A DNA stretch of 7,823 nucleotides, from the NCBI GenBank assembly GCA_024638345.1, contig JAHEKL010000121.1:1-7823 (forward strand). The letters are read 5' to 3'. The position numbers were made by a program, and so were the translations under genes. Each line of letters starts with the position of its first letter. Position 1 is the first letter of the stretch. The notes below the pieces were generated by a model. That model had not been told where the DNA came from. It saw only the letters and a list, made by a program, of their open reading frames with translations, and made no database searches. The DNA is from Gammaproteobacteria bacterium (GTDB lineage: Bacteria; Gemmatimonadota; Gemmatimonadetes; Longimicrobiales; Gaopeijiaceae). This document shows positions 1 to 6,044 of this stretch, piece by piece.

Positions 1-930
1 CTGGGGGGACTGGTTCGGCGAAATGTTCTCGAGCGAGGGGTCGGTGGAATGGCTGCGGGGGTACGGGCAGTGGGCCGGAGCTCGATGCCGGAGGAGGAGG
101 AGCAGTACCAGGAGTATCGCCGAGTCGTAGAAGAGTTTCCGACCAGCTCCGTGGTCATTCGGACCTTCGACTTGGGGGGGGACAAGTTTCCGGCGTTCCT
201 CCACATGCCCGCGGAGGAAAACCCGTTTCTCGGCTGGAGGGCGATCCGAGTCTGCCTGGACAACCTGGAGCTCTTCCGGCCCCAGCTCCGTGCGATTCTC
301 CGGGCCACAGCCCATGGCGACGTCCGGATCATGATCCCCCTGGTGAACGACGTCATGGAGGTGGTTCAGGTACGGGAGCTTCTCGGCGAGGAAGAGGAGT
401 CCCTCAAGCGCGAAGGGATCCCCTTCTTCTCCGGGTACAAGCTCGGTTGCCTGATCGAGACCCCCGCGGCGGCTCTCGAGGCTGTCGAGCTCGCGCGACA
501 CTGTGACTTCTTCTCCATCGGGACGAACGACCTGGTGCAGTACACGCTCGCGGTCGATCGGTCGAACGCGCGCCTCGCCCATCGATACAACCCGTTCCAT
601 CCCGCCGTCGTTCGCCAGCTCCATCAGGTTTCGAGGGTGGCGAGAGCGGCTGGGATCGAGGTCGCGGTATGCGGCGAGATGGCGGCCAACCCTCTCGGAG
701 CCTTCCTGCTTCTGGGTCTCGACATCACATCCCTTTCCGTGGCATGGCAGAGCTTGCCCGAGATGCGGAAGGTCATCCGCAGCGTACGGATCGAGGACGC
801 GCGAGAGGCCACTCGCAGAGCGCTGGCCGCACCGACCTCCAAGGAGGTCACGGATGAGCTGGCGGCCGGAATCGGATCCGGCGTGGATCTTGCCGCTTTC
901 TCGGGCCGTTGGAGCTTGTCCGTTTCTTGA
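1..930 (+). CDS. ptsI: Phosphoenolpyruvate-protein phosphotransferase (PTS enzyme I), C-terminal part, 5' partial
   Basis: Enzyme I takes phosphate from PEP and passes it to HPr, the first step of the PTS phosphorelay in the cytoplasm. Only the PEP-binding TIM-barrel half is present; the frame is open to the left edge, so the HPr-binding and phospho-His domains lie outside. Counting from the ATG at 49, visible motifs are VVIRTFDLGGDK (residues 35-46, PEP-binding Arg), ENPFLGWRAIR (57-67), GCLIETPAA (133-141, metal-binding Glu), SIGTNDLVQYTLAVDRSN (156-173) and the catalytic Cys in AVCGEMAANP (Cys208). Recognisable homology starts at GRSSMPEEEEQ (codons from about 73). Before that the reading frame does not show the GLxRTEF motif normally found about 14 residues upstream, so the first 75 bases may be divergent or contain sequence errors. 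The ATGs at 49 and 85 are unlikely to be true starts because a full protein is about 575 residues. It is followed 109 bases later by metK. Confidence 0.93.
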   Translation: MGGLVRRNVLERGVGGMAAGVRAVGRSSMPEEEEQYQEYRRVVEEFPTSSVVIRTFDLGGDKFPAFLHMPAEENPFLGWRAIRVCLDNLELFRPQLRAILRATAHGDVRIMIPLVNDVMEVVQVRELLGEEEESLKREGIPFFSGYKLGCLIETPAAALEAVELARHCDFFSIGTNDLVQYTLAVDRSNARLAHRYNPFHPAVVRQLHQVSRVARAAGIEVAVCGEMAANPLGAFLLLGLDITSLSVAWQSLPEMRKVIRSVRIEDAREATRRALAAPTSKEVTDELAAGIGSGVDLAAFSGRWSLSVS

Positions 931-1039
931 ACACGTTATCCATGCGACTTCGCCTGCTCGCGCCCACTCGGGTCTCGCGTCGGTCTCGGCGCGTTCTCTC
1001 CCGTGGGTCTCAAACATCTGAACCGATCGAGGTGACCCG
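931..1039 (+). other. ptsI-metK intergenic region with triple GGTCTC
   Basis: This 109-base gap carries no gene. It contains three copies of GGTCTC (971-976, 982-987, 1006-1011) and a possible long-range pairing of CCCAC (963-967) with GTGGG (1003-1007) enclosing a weaker CGCG/CGCG stem (976-979 with 990-993). A regulatory leader for metK would be biologically sensible, but I do not recognise the conserved core of any SAM riboswitch class here, nor a convincing promoter or a T-tract terminator. It may simply be an operon gap. Confidence 0.25.
1029..1035 (+). promoter_or_regulatory. Ribosome binding site of metK fixing a TTG start
   Basis: GAGGTGA lies four bases before the TTG at 1040. An in-frame TGA at 1019-1021 lies just upstream and no ATG or GTG occurs in this frame between that stop and the TTG, so the TTG is the only start that keeps the conserved N-terminus of MetK. 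Confidence 0.75.
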
Positions 1040-2215
1040 TTGAAGCTCCGTCAGTTCTCCTCCGAGTCCGTTTCCGAAGGGCACCCGGACAAAGTGGCCG
1101 ATCGCATCTCGGACGCCGTGCTGGACGCGATGCTGTCTCAGGACCCGCAAGCGCGTGTGGCCTGTGAGACGCTCGTGACCACCGGTCTGGCACTCGTCGC
1201 CGGCGAAATCACGACGAGCGCGCAGGTCAACATCCCGGAGGTGACACGAGAGACGCTTCTCGAGATCGGATACGACGCAGCCGAATTCGGAATCGATGGA
1301 CGGACCTGTTCCGTGTTGACGTCCATCGACCGGCAATCGCCGGACATCGCCATGGGCGTCGATACCGGAGGGGCCGGGGACCAGGGCATGATGTTCGGAT
1401 TCGCAACGGACGAGACCGAGGAACTGATGCCGCTGCCCCTCGTTTGTGCGCACCGTCTTACCAGAGCACTCGCGGAAAAGCGGCGAGCCGGAGCGATCCC
1501 CTGGCTTCGGCCGGACGGCAAGTCCCAGGTGACCGTCGAGTACGACGGAGATACGCCCTCACGAATCTCGACGGTGGTTCTCAGCGCCCAGCACTCGCCG
1601 GACGTGGAGATCGACGAGATTCGCGCGACGCTCACGCGGGAAGTGATCGAGCCGCACTTGCCCGCAGAGCTCTTCGATTCCGGGCGAGCCGTGATCCACG
1701 TGAATCCAACGGGGCGCTTCGTGACCGGAGGGCCGCAGGGAGACGTCGGCCTCACGGGCCGAAAGGTCATCGTGGATACGTACGGAGGAATGGGGCGCCA
1801 TGGCGGCGGTGCGTTCTCCGGAAAGGACCCGACGAAAGTGGATCGCTCCGCGGCGTATGCTTCTCGTTGGGCGGCGAAGAACGTCGTGGCTTCTGGAGCC
1901 GCGAAGCGTTGCGAGATCCAGCTGGCTTATGCGATCGGCGTCTCCGAGCCCGTTTCCATCTGGGTCGACACGCACAATACGGGTGTGGTGGCGGACGAAC
2001 GGATCGCGGCTGCCGTGGGTGAGGTGTTCGACTTCCGGCCGGCTTCGATCATTCGTGACCTGGATCTACGCAAGCCGATCTTCGCGCCCACCGCCGCCTA
2101 TGGACACTTCGGACGGATGCCCTGCACCGTGGAGCGACTCGGTCAGCAGGTGACGGTCTTTCCGTGGGAGCGGGTCGATCGGGTAGAGGAACTGCGCTCG
2201 GCGCTCGATCTATGA
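1040..2215 (+). CDS. metK: S-adenosylmethionine synthetase
   Basis: MetK makes S-adenosylmethionine from ATP and methionine, releasing phosphate and pyrophosphate, and works as a cytoplasmic tetramer. The 391-residue product is full length (E. coli enzyme 384). It shows SESVSEGHPDK near the N-terminus (His15, ATP phosphate binding), the first family signature GAGDQGMMFGFA (residues 111-122), DTYGGMGRHGGGAFSGKDPTKVDRS (246-270, the second signature with the P-loop-like GGGAFSGKD) and the C-terminal YGHFGR (354-359). The start is a TTG with a good GAGGTGA site. The protein looks intact with no missing catalytic residue. It is followed after 76 bases by the DUF151 gene and probably heads, or lies within, an operon reaching recO. 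The methyl donor it makes has no obvious link to its neighbours, so the grouping is probably conserved housekeeping synteny. Confidence 0.98.
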   Translation: MKLRQFSSESVSEGHPDKVADRISDAVLDAMLSQDPQARVACETLVTTGLALVAGEITTSAQVNIPEVTRETLLEIGYDAAEFGIDGRTCSVLTSIDRQSPDIAMGVDTGGAGDQGMMFGFATDETEELMPLPLVCAHRLTRALAEKRRAGAIPWLRPDGKSQVTVEYDGDTPSRISTVVLSAQHSPDVEIDEIRATLTREVIEPHLPAELFDSGRAVIHVNPTGRFVTGGPQGDVGLTGRKVIVDTYGGMGRHGGGAFSGKDPTKVDRSAAYASRWAAKNVVASGAAKRCEIQLAYAIGVSEPVSIWVDTHNTGVVADERIAAAVGEVFDFRPASIIRDLDLRKPIFAPTAAYGHFGRMPCTVERLGQQVTVFPWERVDRVEELRSALDL

Positions 2216-2280
2216 TTCGGAGAAGGTGAACTACCGTTCGGCACCGGAGTACCTTGGGAGAATCGCGGGATCGTCCCCGC

Positions 2281-2286
2281 AGGAGG
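2281..2286 (+). promoter_or_regulatory. Strong Shine-Dalgarno that sets the DUF151 gene start
   Basis: A perfect AGGAGG sits five bases before GTG 2292, much better placed than the GGAGAA one base before the upstream in-frame GTG at 2226. A small stem, GCGGG (2265-2269) with CCCGC (2276-2280), ends directly against this site and could tune translation, though five base pairs in GC-rich DNA is weak evidence. Confidence 0.7.
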
Positions 2287-2291
2287 TGGCC

Positions 2292-2828
2292 GTGCTGGTC
2301 GAGGTCAAGGTACAGAGCTTGGGGCTGGATCGGACATCCAATACCCCGGTCCTCATCCTTCAGGAGATGGAAGGGGAGCGGGTGCTCCCAATTTGGATCG
2401 GCCCCGGAGAGGCCTCGGCGATCGCGATGCAGCTCGCCGACATGAAATTCTCACGCCCGCTGACCCATGACCTGCTTGCCTCGGTGCTCTCGGGGCTGGG
2501 TGGCAAGCTTCAGCGCGTCGTGATCACCAGGGTGGCGGATTCCACATACTACGCAGAGCTGGTGATCGAAAGGGGAGAGGACCGGATCAGCGTCGACGCG
2601 CGGCCATCCGATTCGATCGCAATCGCCCTGAGGGCCGACGCCCGGATCTTCGCCGAGGACGAGCTGCTCGAGCGGGCATCGATCGAGATCTCGGAGGACA
2701 GCAGCAGCTTCACGCTCGAGGCTGGAGATCCGGAGTCGGGAGAGAACCCGCCCTTCGCGAATGCGGACGAGCTGAACGAGTACCTCCGCCGGCTGAACCC
2801 GGAAGACTTCGGTCGTTTCTCGCCCTGA
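2292..2828 (+). CDS. Bifunctional nuclease (BFN, DUF151) family protein
   Basis: This belongs to the DUF151 family, whose plant members were reported to have both RNase and DNase activity; the bacterial role is not well settled. From GTG 2292 the product is 178 residues. It begins MLVEVKVQSLGLDRTSNTPVLIL, the usual family N-terminus, followed by the hallmark LPIWIGPGEASAIA (residues 32-45), RPLTHDLL (55-62), YYAELVIERG (86-95) and VDARPSDSIAIALR (101-114). The acidic tail ends in LNEYLRRLNPEDFGRF, the short C-terminal motif common in this family. A longer form from GTG 2226 (200 residues) is possible but adds 22 unconserved residues and has a poor ribosome binding site. The stop is two bases before the next start, so the next gene is likely translationally coupled. 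Nuclease activity is inferred from the family only. Confidence 0.93.
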   Translation: MLVEVKVQSLGLDRTSNTPVLILQEMEGERVLPIWIGPGEASAIAMQLADMKFSRPLTHDLLASVLSGLGGKLQRVVITRVADSTYYAELVIERGEDRISVDARPSDSIAIALRADARIFAEDELLERASIEISEDSSSFTLEAGDPESGENPPFANADELNEYLRRLNPEDFGRFSP

Positions 2829-2830
2829 GA

Positions 2831-3949
2831 ATGTCGCGAGTCTTCGCGTCCCTCCTACTCAGCGCCATCCTCTTTCTTCCCGGAGCGTTGCGGGCTCAGG
2901 AAGAGGTGGCTCCCGTTCTTTTGGGACGCCTGCTCGTCTCGGGGGCGCCTGCCGATACCGGAACGGTCGTCTTGCATCGCGTCTCGCCCGAGGAAGCCGG
3001 TGACGTCGATTCGATCAGCGTCGATGCCGACGGAAGCTTCCGCTTCTCGCTGCCGAACCTCCCGATACCCGGATCGGGAGAGATCTTCCTCGCCTCCAGT
3101 CGCTTCGACAGCGTGCTCTACGCGGGCTCGCCGATCTCGGACCCGATTCAGCTCGACTCGATCTATGAGATCCGTGCGTATCCCTCTCAGACTGTCCCTC
3201 CCGAAGGCCTGGCATTTCCGGTGTCCCGGAGGGAGGTCTGGGTCGACGAAGGGCCGCTCGGCTGGCAGGTGACCGATGTCCTGGAGATCCACAATCCACA
3301 AAGCACGACGCTGGTGCCCGGCTCTCCCGAGGGATCCGTCTGGCGATACCCGCTTCCGAGCGGGGCGATCGGCGCGAGGATCCTCCAGGTGGGCCCCGTG
3401 GTGGGTCCGGCGCGAGTCGATGCCACCACCCTGACCGCTTCGAATCCGGTCGTGCCAGCAGAGAACTACTACATCGTGCAGTACGACCTCGAGTCGATCG
3501 AGTTCGATCTTCCGCTCCCGGGCGAAACAGGACTCGTCCAACTCCTCGTTCGAGAGCCCGCGCCCGCGATCCGAGTCGAGGGGCTTGCACGGCAACCGTC
3601 CGAGGAGATCGAGCTGGGAGTCAACTTCATGCGGTGGGCCGGTCAATCGCTCCGGGACCAGAGCGTTGCCGTGCGTCTGGGAGAGGATGCCGCGTCGACG
3701 TCTGTCATCTGGATATCGCTCGCTCTCGCGATGCTTCTCGTCGGTGCGGGGTCCATCATGATTCGACGGCGGCCGAGTATGAGGCCCCTGGCGGTGCCCC
3801 CTCGTCTACGAAAGGACATCCTCGTCGAGATCGCCAAGCTGGACGAAGAGCACGCCCGCCTCGAGCAACCCAGTCCAAAACGGCACGCGCGCTATGAGAC
3901 CCGACGCGCGGAGTTGGTGCAGGAGCTTCAGGCGTGGAGGGAAGGCTAG
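2831..3949 (+). CDS. Exported single-pass membrane protein of unknown function
   Basis: I do not recognise a named family for this 372-residue protein. It starts with a clear signal peptide (residues 1-22, hydrophobic core LLLSAILFLPGAL, likely cleavage after LRA). A short beta-rich segment follows (about 30-115, GRLLVSGAPADTGTVVLHR ... SVDADGSFRFSLP), which resembles a carboxypeptidase-regulatory / prealbumin-like fold, then a second beta-rich region (130-285). A membrane helix spans about 291-311 (SVIWISLALAMLLVGAGSIMI) with RRR on the inner side, which predicts a large periplasmic part and a cytoplasmic tail of about 60 residues. That tail (ILVEIAKLDEEHARLEQ ... YETRRAELVQELQAW) is charged and helical, and resembles the short coiled tails of CcmI-like or cytochrome-biogenesis-associated proteins, but this is only a visual likeness. 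It starts two bases after the DUF151 stop with little Shine-Dalgarno sequence, so coupling is likely. recO follows after 14 bases. Confidence 0.88.
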   Translation: MSRVFASLLLSAILFLPGALRAQEEVAPVLLGRLLVSGAPADTGTVVLHRVSPEEAGDVDSISVDADGSFRFSLPNLPIPGSGEIFLASSRFDSVLYAGSPISDPIQLDSIYEIRAYPSQTVPPEGLAFPVSRREVWVDEGPLGWQVTDVLEIHNPQSTTLVPGSPEGSVWRYPLPSGAIGARILQVGPVVGPARVDATTLTASNPVVPAENYYIVQYDLESIEFDLPLPGETGLVQLLVREPAPAIRVEGLARQPSEEIELGVNFMRWAGQSLRDQSVAVRLGEDAASTSVIWISLALAMLLVGAGSIMIRRRPSMRPLAVPPRLRKDILVEIAKLDEEHARLEQPSPKRHARYETRRAELVQELQAWREG

Positions 3950-3963
3950 GCCCAGGATTACAG

Positions 3964-4755
3964 ATGAGCCTGATCACGTCCGACGGTATCCTGCTCCGCT
4001 CGCACCAGTACTCCGAGTCCTCCCGGATCTTGCGTTTCCTCACACCGGACCTTGGGATCGTGTCCCTGATCGGAAAGGGAATGAGGACTCGAGGGGCCAG
4101 GGGAGAGGCTTCCATCCAGACCTTCGGTGAAGGATCGATCACCTTTCTGTACAAGCCGGAGCGCGACCTCCATACGCTGCGGGAAATCCACCCGCGAGAG
4201 GGCTCCCTCGCACTGGGACGCGGAGTCAAGCGATTCGTCGGGGCCTCATTGGTCGCGGAACTCCTCCTCTCGCACAATCTCGAGGAGGGTGACCGAGCCC
4301 TCTACGAGTGGATCCGAACGGTCCTGCACAACCTCGCTACGGCCGAGGAGTCCGAGGTGTTGACCTGGGTGCTGGCCGGAGGCTGGAGAACCCTCGCCGA
4401 GCTGGGCTTTCCGCCCCGGCTGTCCGAATGTGTGAGATGCGATCGGGACCTTTCCGACTCGGAAGCAGAGGTGATCGGTGAGGGACGTCTCTTTCGCTTC
4501 GACGTGGGCGCCGGTGGCGTCATATGCGCGCAGTGTGGGAAGGACACGGCTCTGCCACGCGTTGGTCCATCGGCATTGAGGGATCTCGAGGTGCTGGTCG
4601 AGGGGCGGGCTCCGTCCACGCTTCGCGGGTCGTCTGCGCACCTCTCTCTTCTGGAGCGCTACGCCGAACATCACCTGAGTCCTCGTCGAGGCTTCAGGTC
4701 CTTCGCCTCGCTGCGTCCGCTGCTGAACAAAACGGAAGAGTCAGGGTACAGATAA
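3964..4755 (+). CDS. recO: DNA repair protein RecO
   Basis: RecO works with RecR to load RecA onto SSB-coated single-stranded DNA and to anneal complementary strands in RecF-pathway repair. The 263-residue product (from ATG 3964) has the N-terminal OB-fold, beginning MSLITSDGILLRSHQYSESSRILRFLTPDLG and continuing with IGKGMRTRGARG, IQTFGEGSITF and KPERDLHTLRE. A helical domain follows, then a zinc-binding pair CVRC (Cys156/159) and CAQC (Cys188/191), and the C-terminal helix LERYAEHHLSPRRGFRSF. The start at 3964 is preferred because AGGA at 3954-3957 is six bases upstream and the conserved domain begins at once; a GTG at 3934 would overlap the previous gene and add ten unconserved residues. 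It is probably the last gene of the metK-DUF151-membrane protein-recO run. Confidence 0.95.
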   Translation: MSLITSDGILLRSHQYSESSRILRFLTPDLGIVSLIGKGMRTRGARGEASIQTFGEGSITFLYKPERDLHTLREIHPREGSLALGRGVKRFVGASLVAELLLSHNLEEGDRALYEWIRTVLHNLATAEESEVLTWVLAGGWRTLAELGFPPRLSECVRCDRDLSDSEAEVIGEGRLFRFDVGAGGVICAQCGKDTALPRVGPSALRDLEVLVEGRAPSTLRGSSAHLSLLERYAEHHLSPRRGFRSFASLRPLLNKTEESGYR

Positions 4756-4771
4756 GTGTAGCTGTCTAGCC

Positions 4772-4798
4772 TTCTTCTGGACTTTGTGGCCGGAAGAA
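4772..4798 (+). terminator. Stem-loop after recO, possible terminator
   Basis: TTCTTCTGG (4772-4780) pairs with CCGGAAGAA (4790-4798) over nine base pairs including one G-T wobble, around a nine-base loop. It begins 16 bases after the recO stop. There is no T-run after it, so it is not a classical intrinsic terminator. It could slow transcription, protect the 3' end, or be the first element of the structured leader that follows. CTTCTTC (4771-4777) could instead pair with GAAGAAG at 4834-4840. Confidence 0.4.
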
Positions 4799-4802
4799 AC
4801 GC

Positions 4803-4829
4803 TTGACCATCCGTCTCACGACCCATAGT
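4803..4829 (+). promoter_or_regulatory. Weak sigma70-like promoter candidate for the 4919 gene
   Basis: TTGACC (4803-4808) matches five of six -35 bases and CATAGT (4824-4829) four of six -10 bases, but the spacer is only 15. A second candidate, TTGACT (4851-4856) with CATAGC (4875-4880), has an 18-base spacer but would start the RNA inside the last hairpin. A promoter somewhere in this 163-base gap is likely given the change of gene type, but neither pair is strong. Confidence 0.3.
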
Positions 4830-4831
4830 TA

Positions 4832-4918
4832 GTGAAGAAGACTGTGGGGCTTGACTTCGTTCACCGAGGAGGGCCATAGCCTTTCCGCTACTGCACAGGA
4901 AACTGTGCGGAGGCCAGG
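4832..4918 (+). promoter_or_regulatory. Structured 5' leader hiding the Shine-Dalgarno of the 4919 gene
   Basis: Two hairpins are visible. The first pairs GTGAA-GAAG (4832-4840) with CTTC-G-TTCAC (4855-4864), nine base pairs with one bulged G. The second has a perfect six-base stem GCACAG / CTGTGC (4893-4898 with 4903-4908) capped by a GAAA tetraloop of the stable GNRA type. It continues below an internal bulge with CC (4885-4886) to GG (4909-4910) and GCCT (4879-4882) to AGGC (4911-4914). The 3' strand of this lower stem contains GGAGG (4909-4913), the ribosome binding site five bases before ATG 4919. CTGTG in the first loop (4842-4846) repeats the 3' strand of the second stem and could compete for CACAG. 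I do not recognise a known riboswitch class. Confidence 0.45.
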
Positions 4919-5374
4919 ATGAGGCGCTCACTGGGCGTCACCCTCGTCCTACTCTCCGCAGCGTTCCTGCCTCACACCGCACTCGGTCAACAGGTGGGAG
5001 CGACCGTCGGGGCTCAACAGGAACCGGAGTCCGGGTTCGAGCTGGGAAGGAACTATCCGAATCCTTTCAACCCAGACACTCGAATCCCCTTCGATCTGTA
5101 CGGGAATGCCTTTCCCGAGGGCCGTCCGGCTAACGTCACGATCAGGATATTCAATATCCTTCGGCAGTACGTGGCGTCGCCTACGGCCCTGGGTCATCCG
5201 GCAGGAGACGGGACACCAGTCGTCGACCTGGAGTATTCTTCTCCAGGACACTATGAGACCTACTGGGACGGCCGCGACCGTTCCGGGTCCTACGTTGCGT
5301 CTGGGGTCTACATCCTCGAGCTCACCGTGAACGGCCGCTCGCAGGTCCGCAGGATGTTCGTCAGCGGCGGTTAG
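4919..5374 (+). CDS. Small secreted protein made of a FlgD-like / T9SS-type sorting domain
   Basis: The 151-residue product has a signal peptide (MRRSLGVTLVLLSAAFLPHTALGQ, cleavage near residue 23) and a short linker. It then carries a domain of the type usually found at the extreme C-terminus of large secreted proteins in the FCB bacteria: FELGRNYPNPFNPDTRIPFDL (40-60), VTIRIFNILRQYV (73-85), YWDGRDRSGSYVASGVYILEL (115-135) and a last strand ending VRRMFV. In family members this immunoglobulin-like domain directs type IX secretion or mimics the FlgD Ig fold. Here nothing else remains, so the domain is either the functional unit itself (for example a small surface or structural protein) or the remnant of a larger protein. 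Compared with typical domains there is a longer insert between the second and third blocks (SPTALGHPAGDGTPVVDLEY). ATG 4919 has GGAGG five bases upstream. It is convergent with ptsN. Confidence 0.88.
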   Translation: MRRSLGVTLVLLSAAFLPHTALGQQVGATVGAQQEPESGFELGRNYPNPFNPDTRIPFDLYGNAFPEGRPANVTIRIFNILRQYVASPTALGHPAGDGTPVVDLEYSSPGHYETYWDGRDRSGSYVASGVYILELTVNGRSQVRRMFVSGG

Positions 5375-5411
5375 TTCTTCACGCCCGCGAGCTTCACTCC
5401 ACCAAGAAAAC

Positions 5412-5864
5412 TCAGGATGCGCGCTCCTCGAGGAGCTTCAGAAACTCCTCGGGCTCGGTGAGTTCCGAAAGACGGTCCGGGATGTCGGGGTCCTTCGCGA
5501 ATTGAGCGATCTTTCCCAGTACGGGCAGGTACTGATTGGAGACTTCCAAGGGGGGAGCGACAATCAGGAAGAAGTGGCGAACCGCCTCGCCATCGATGGA
5601 GTTGAAGTCGAGACCGGACGGCTTCCTTCCGTACGCGAGCCGAAGGCGATTCACCACCAGGGATCGGCAGTGGGGTATGGCGATCTGCCTTCCGATGCCC
5701 GTCGATCCCAGGTTCTCGCGCCGCTTCAGGGTCTTGTACAGGATGGCCATGGACTTCTCGTCCAGGTCCAGCAGCCCGACCAGCTCCTTCAGGATCTCGT
5801 CCTTCGAGTCCGCCTGCAGCTCGAGCTCCACGCAACCGGCATCGAAAAACTCTAGCAACTTCAT
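5412..5864 (-). CDS. ptsN: PTS IIA component, PtsN (nitrogen-regulatory) type
   Basis: The 150-residue protein matches the fructose/mannitol-nitrogen IIA fold used as a phosphate acceptor from HPr or NPr. The active-site His is His65 in GRQIAIPHCRS, preceded by LGSTGIG (52-58) and followed by FFLIVAPP (98-105). It stands alone with no IIB/IIC permease, as expected for a regulatory IIA rather than a sugar importer; in other bacteria such proteins control potassium transport, nitrogen and envelope stress functions, but the target here is unknown. The ATG at 5864 is chosen because GGAGG lies five bases upstream (5870-5874). The frame runs on upstream to 6317 but that extension has no homology and crosses the dus gene. 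Its stop is 37 bases from the convergent stop at 5374, and I see no clear terminator between them. ptsI at the left edge could be its phosphate source. Confidence 0.92.
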   Translation of the reverse strand: MKLLEFFDAGCVELELQADSKDEILKELVGLLDLDEKSMAILYKTLKRRENLGSTGIGRQIAIPHCRSLVVNRLRLAYGRKPSGLDFNSIDGEAVRHFFLIVAPPLEVSNQYLPVLGKIAQFAKDPDIPDRLSELTEPEEFLKLLEERAS

Positions 5865-5943
5865 CGATTCCTCCGTAAACGACGCCCCGCGGAGAAGGGT
5901 GATTCGCCCCGCAACAGTCGCCCCGGGTCCGTGAGGGCGTGAA

Positions 5944-5972
5944 ACGTTACAGGAACGCCCGGGGGATGTCAA
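5944..5972 (-). promoter_or_regulatory. Sigma70-type promoter for ptsN
   Basis: On the minus strand a perfect TTGACA (5972-5967) is followed by a 17-base spacer and TAACGT (5949-5944), a three-of-six -10; shifting by two gives TGTAAC with a 15-base spacer. Transcription would start near 5937 and leave a leader of about 70 bases, which contains a small CGCCC/GGGCG stem (5919-5923 with 5935-5939). The -35 match is strong and the -10 weak. Confidence 0.45.
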
Positions 5973-6009
5973 AGCGCCGAGGATTGGGCCGCGGGTCGTA
6001 GCCGCATGC

Positions 6010-6038
6010 TTCACTGCAACTCCGATGCGCCGTAAGTT
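6010..6038 (+). promoter_or_regulatory. Possible promoter giving a leaderless dus transcript
   Basis: TTCACT (6010-6015) and TAAGTT (6033-6038) are 17 bases apart. The expected start point falls at about 6045, which is exactly the ATG of the dus gene, and there is no Shine-Dalgarno before that ATG. Both hexamers are mediocre matches, so this is only a suggestion. Confidence 0.25.
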
Positions 6039-6044
6039 ATCTCT

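Noticed and set aside
931..1039. SAM riboswitch before metK
   Set aside because: Expected from function, but I could not find the conserved core or pairing of any SAM class I know; a covariance-model scan would settle it.
1138..1975. Long minus-strand and alternate frames across metK (and similar frames across the 2831 gene and recO)
   Set aside because: They are shadow frames of GC-rich coding DNA: no homology, no ribosome binding sites, and fully overlapped by well-supported genes.
2226..2291. Upstream GTG start for the DUF151 protein
   Set aside because: The Shine-Dalgarno is only one base away, the added residues are not family-like, and AGGAGG with GTG 2292 fits the conserved N-terminus.
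4756..4918. Cyclic di-GMP (GEMM) riboswitch in the leader
   Set aside because: The GAAA-capped stem looks similar at first, but the conserved receptor and core segments of the class are absent.
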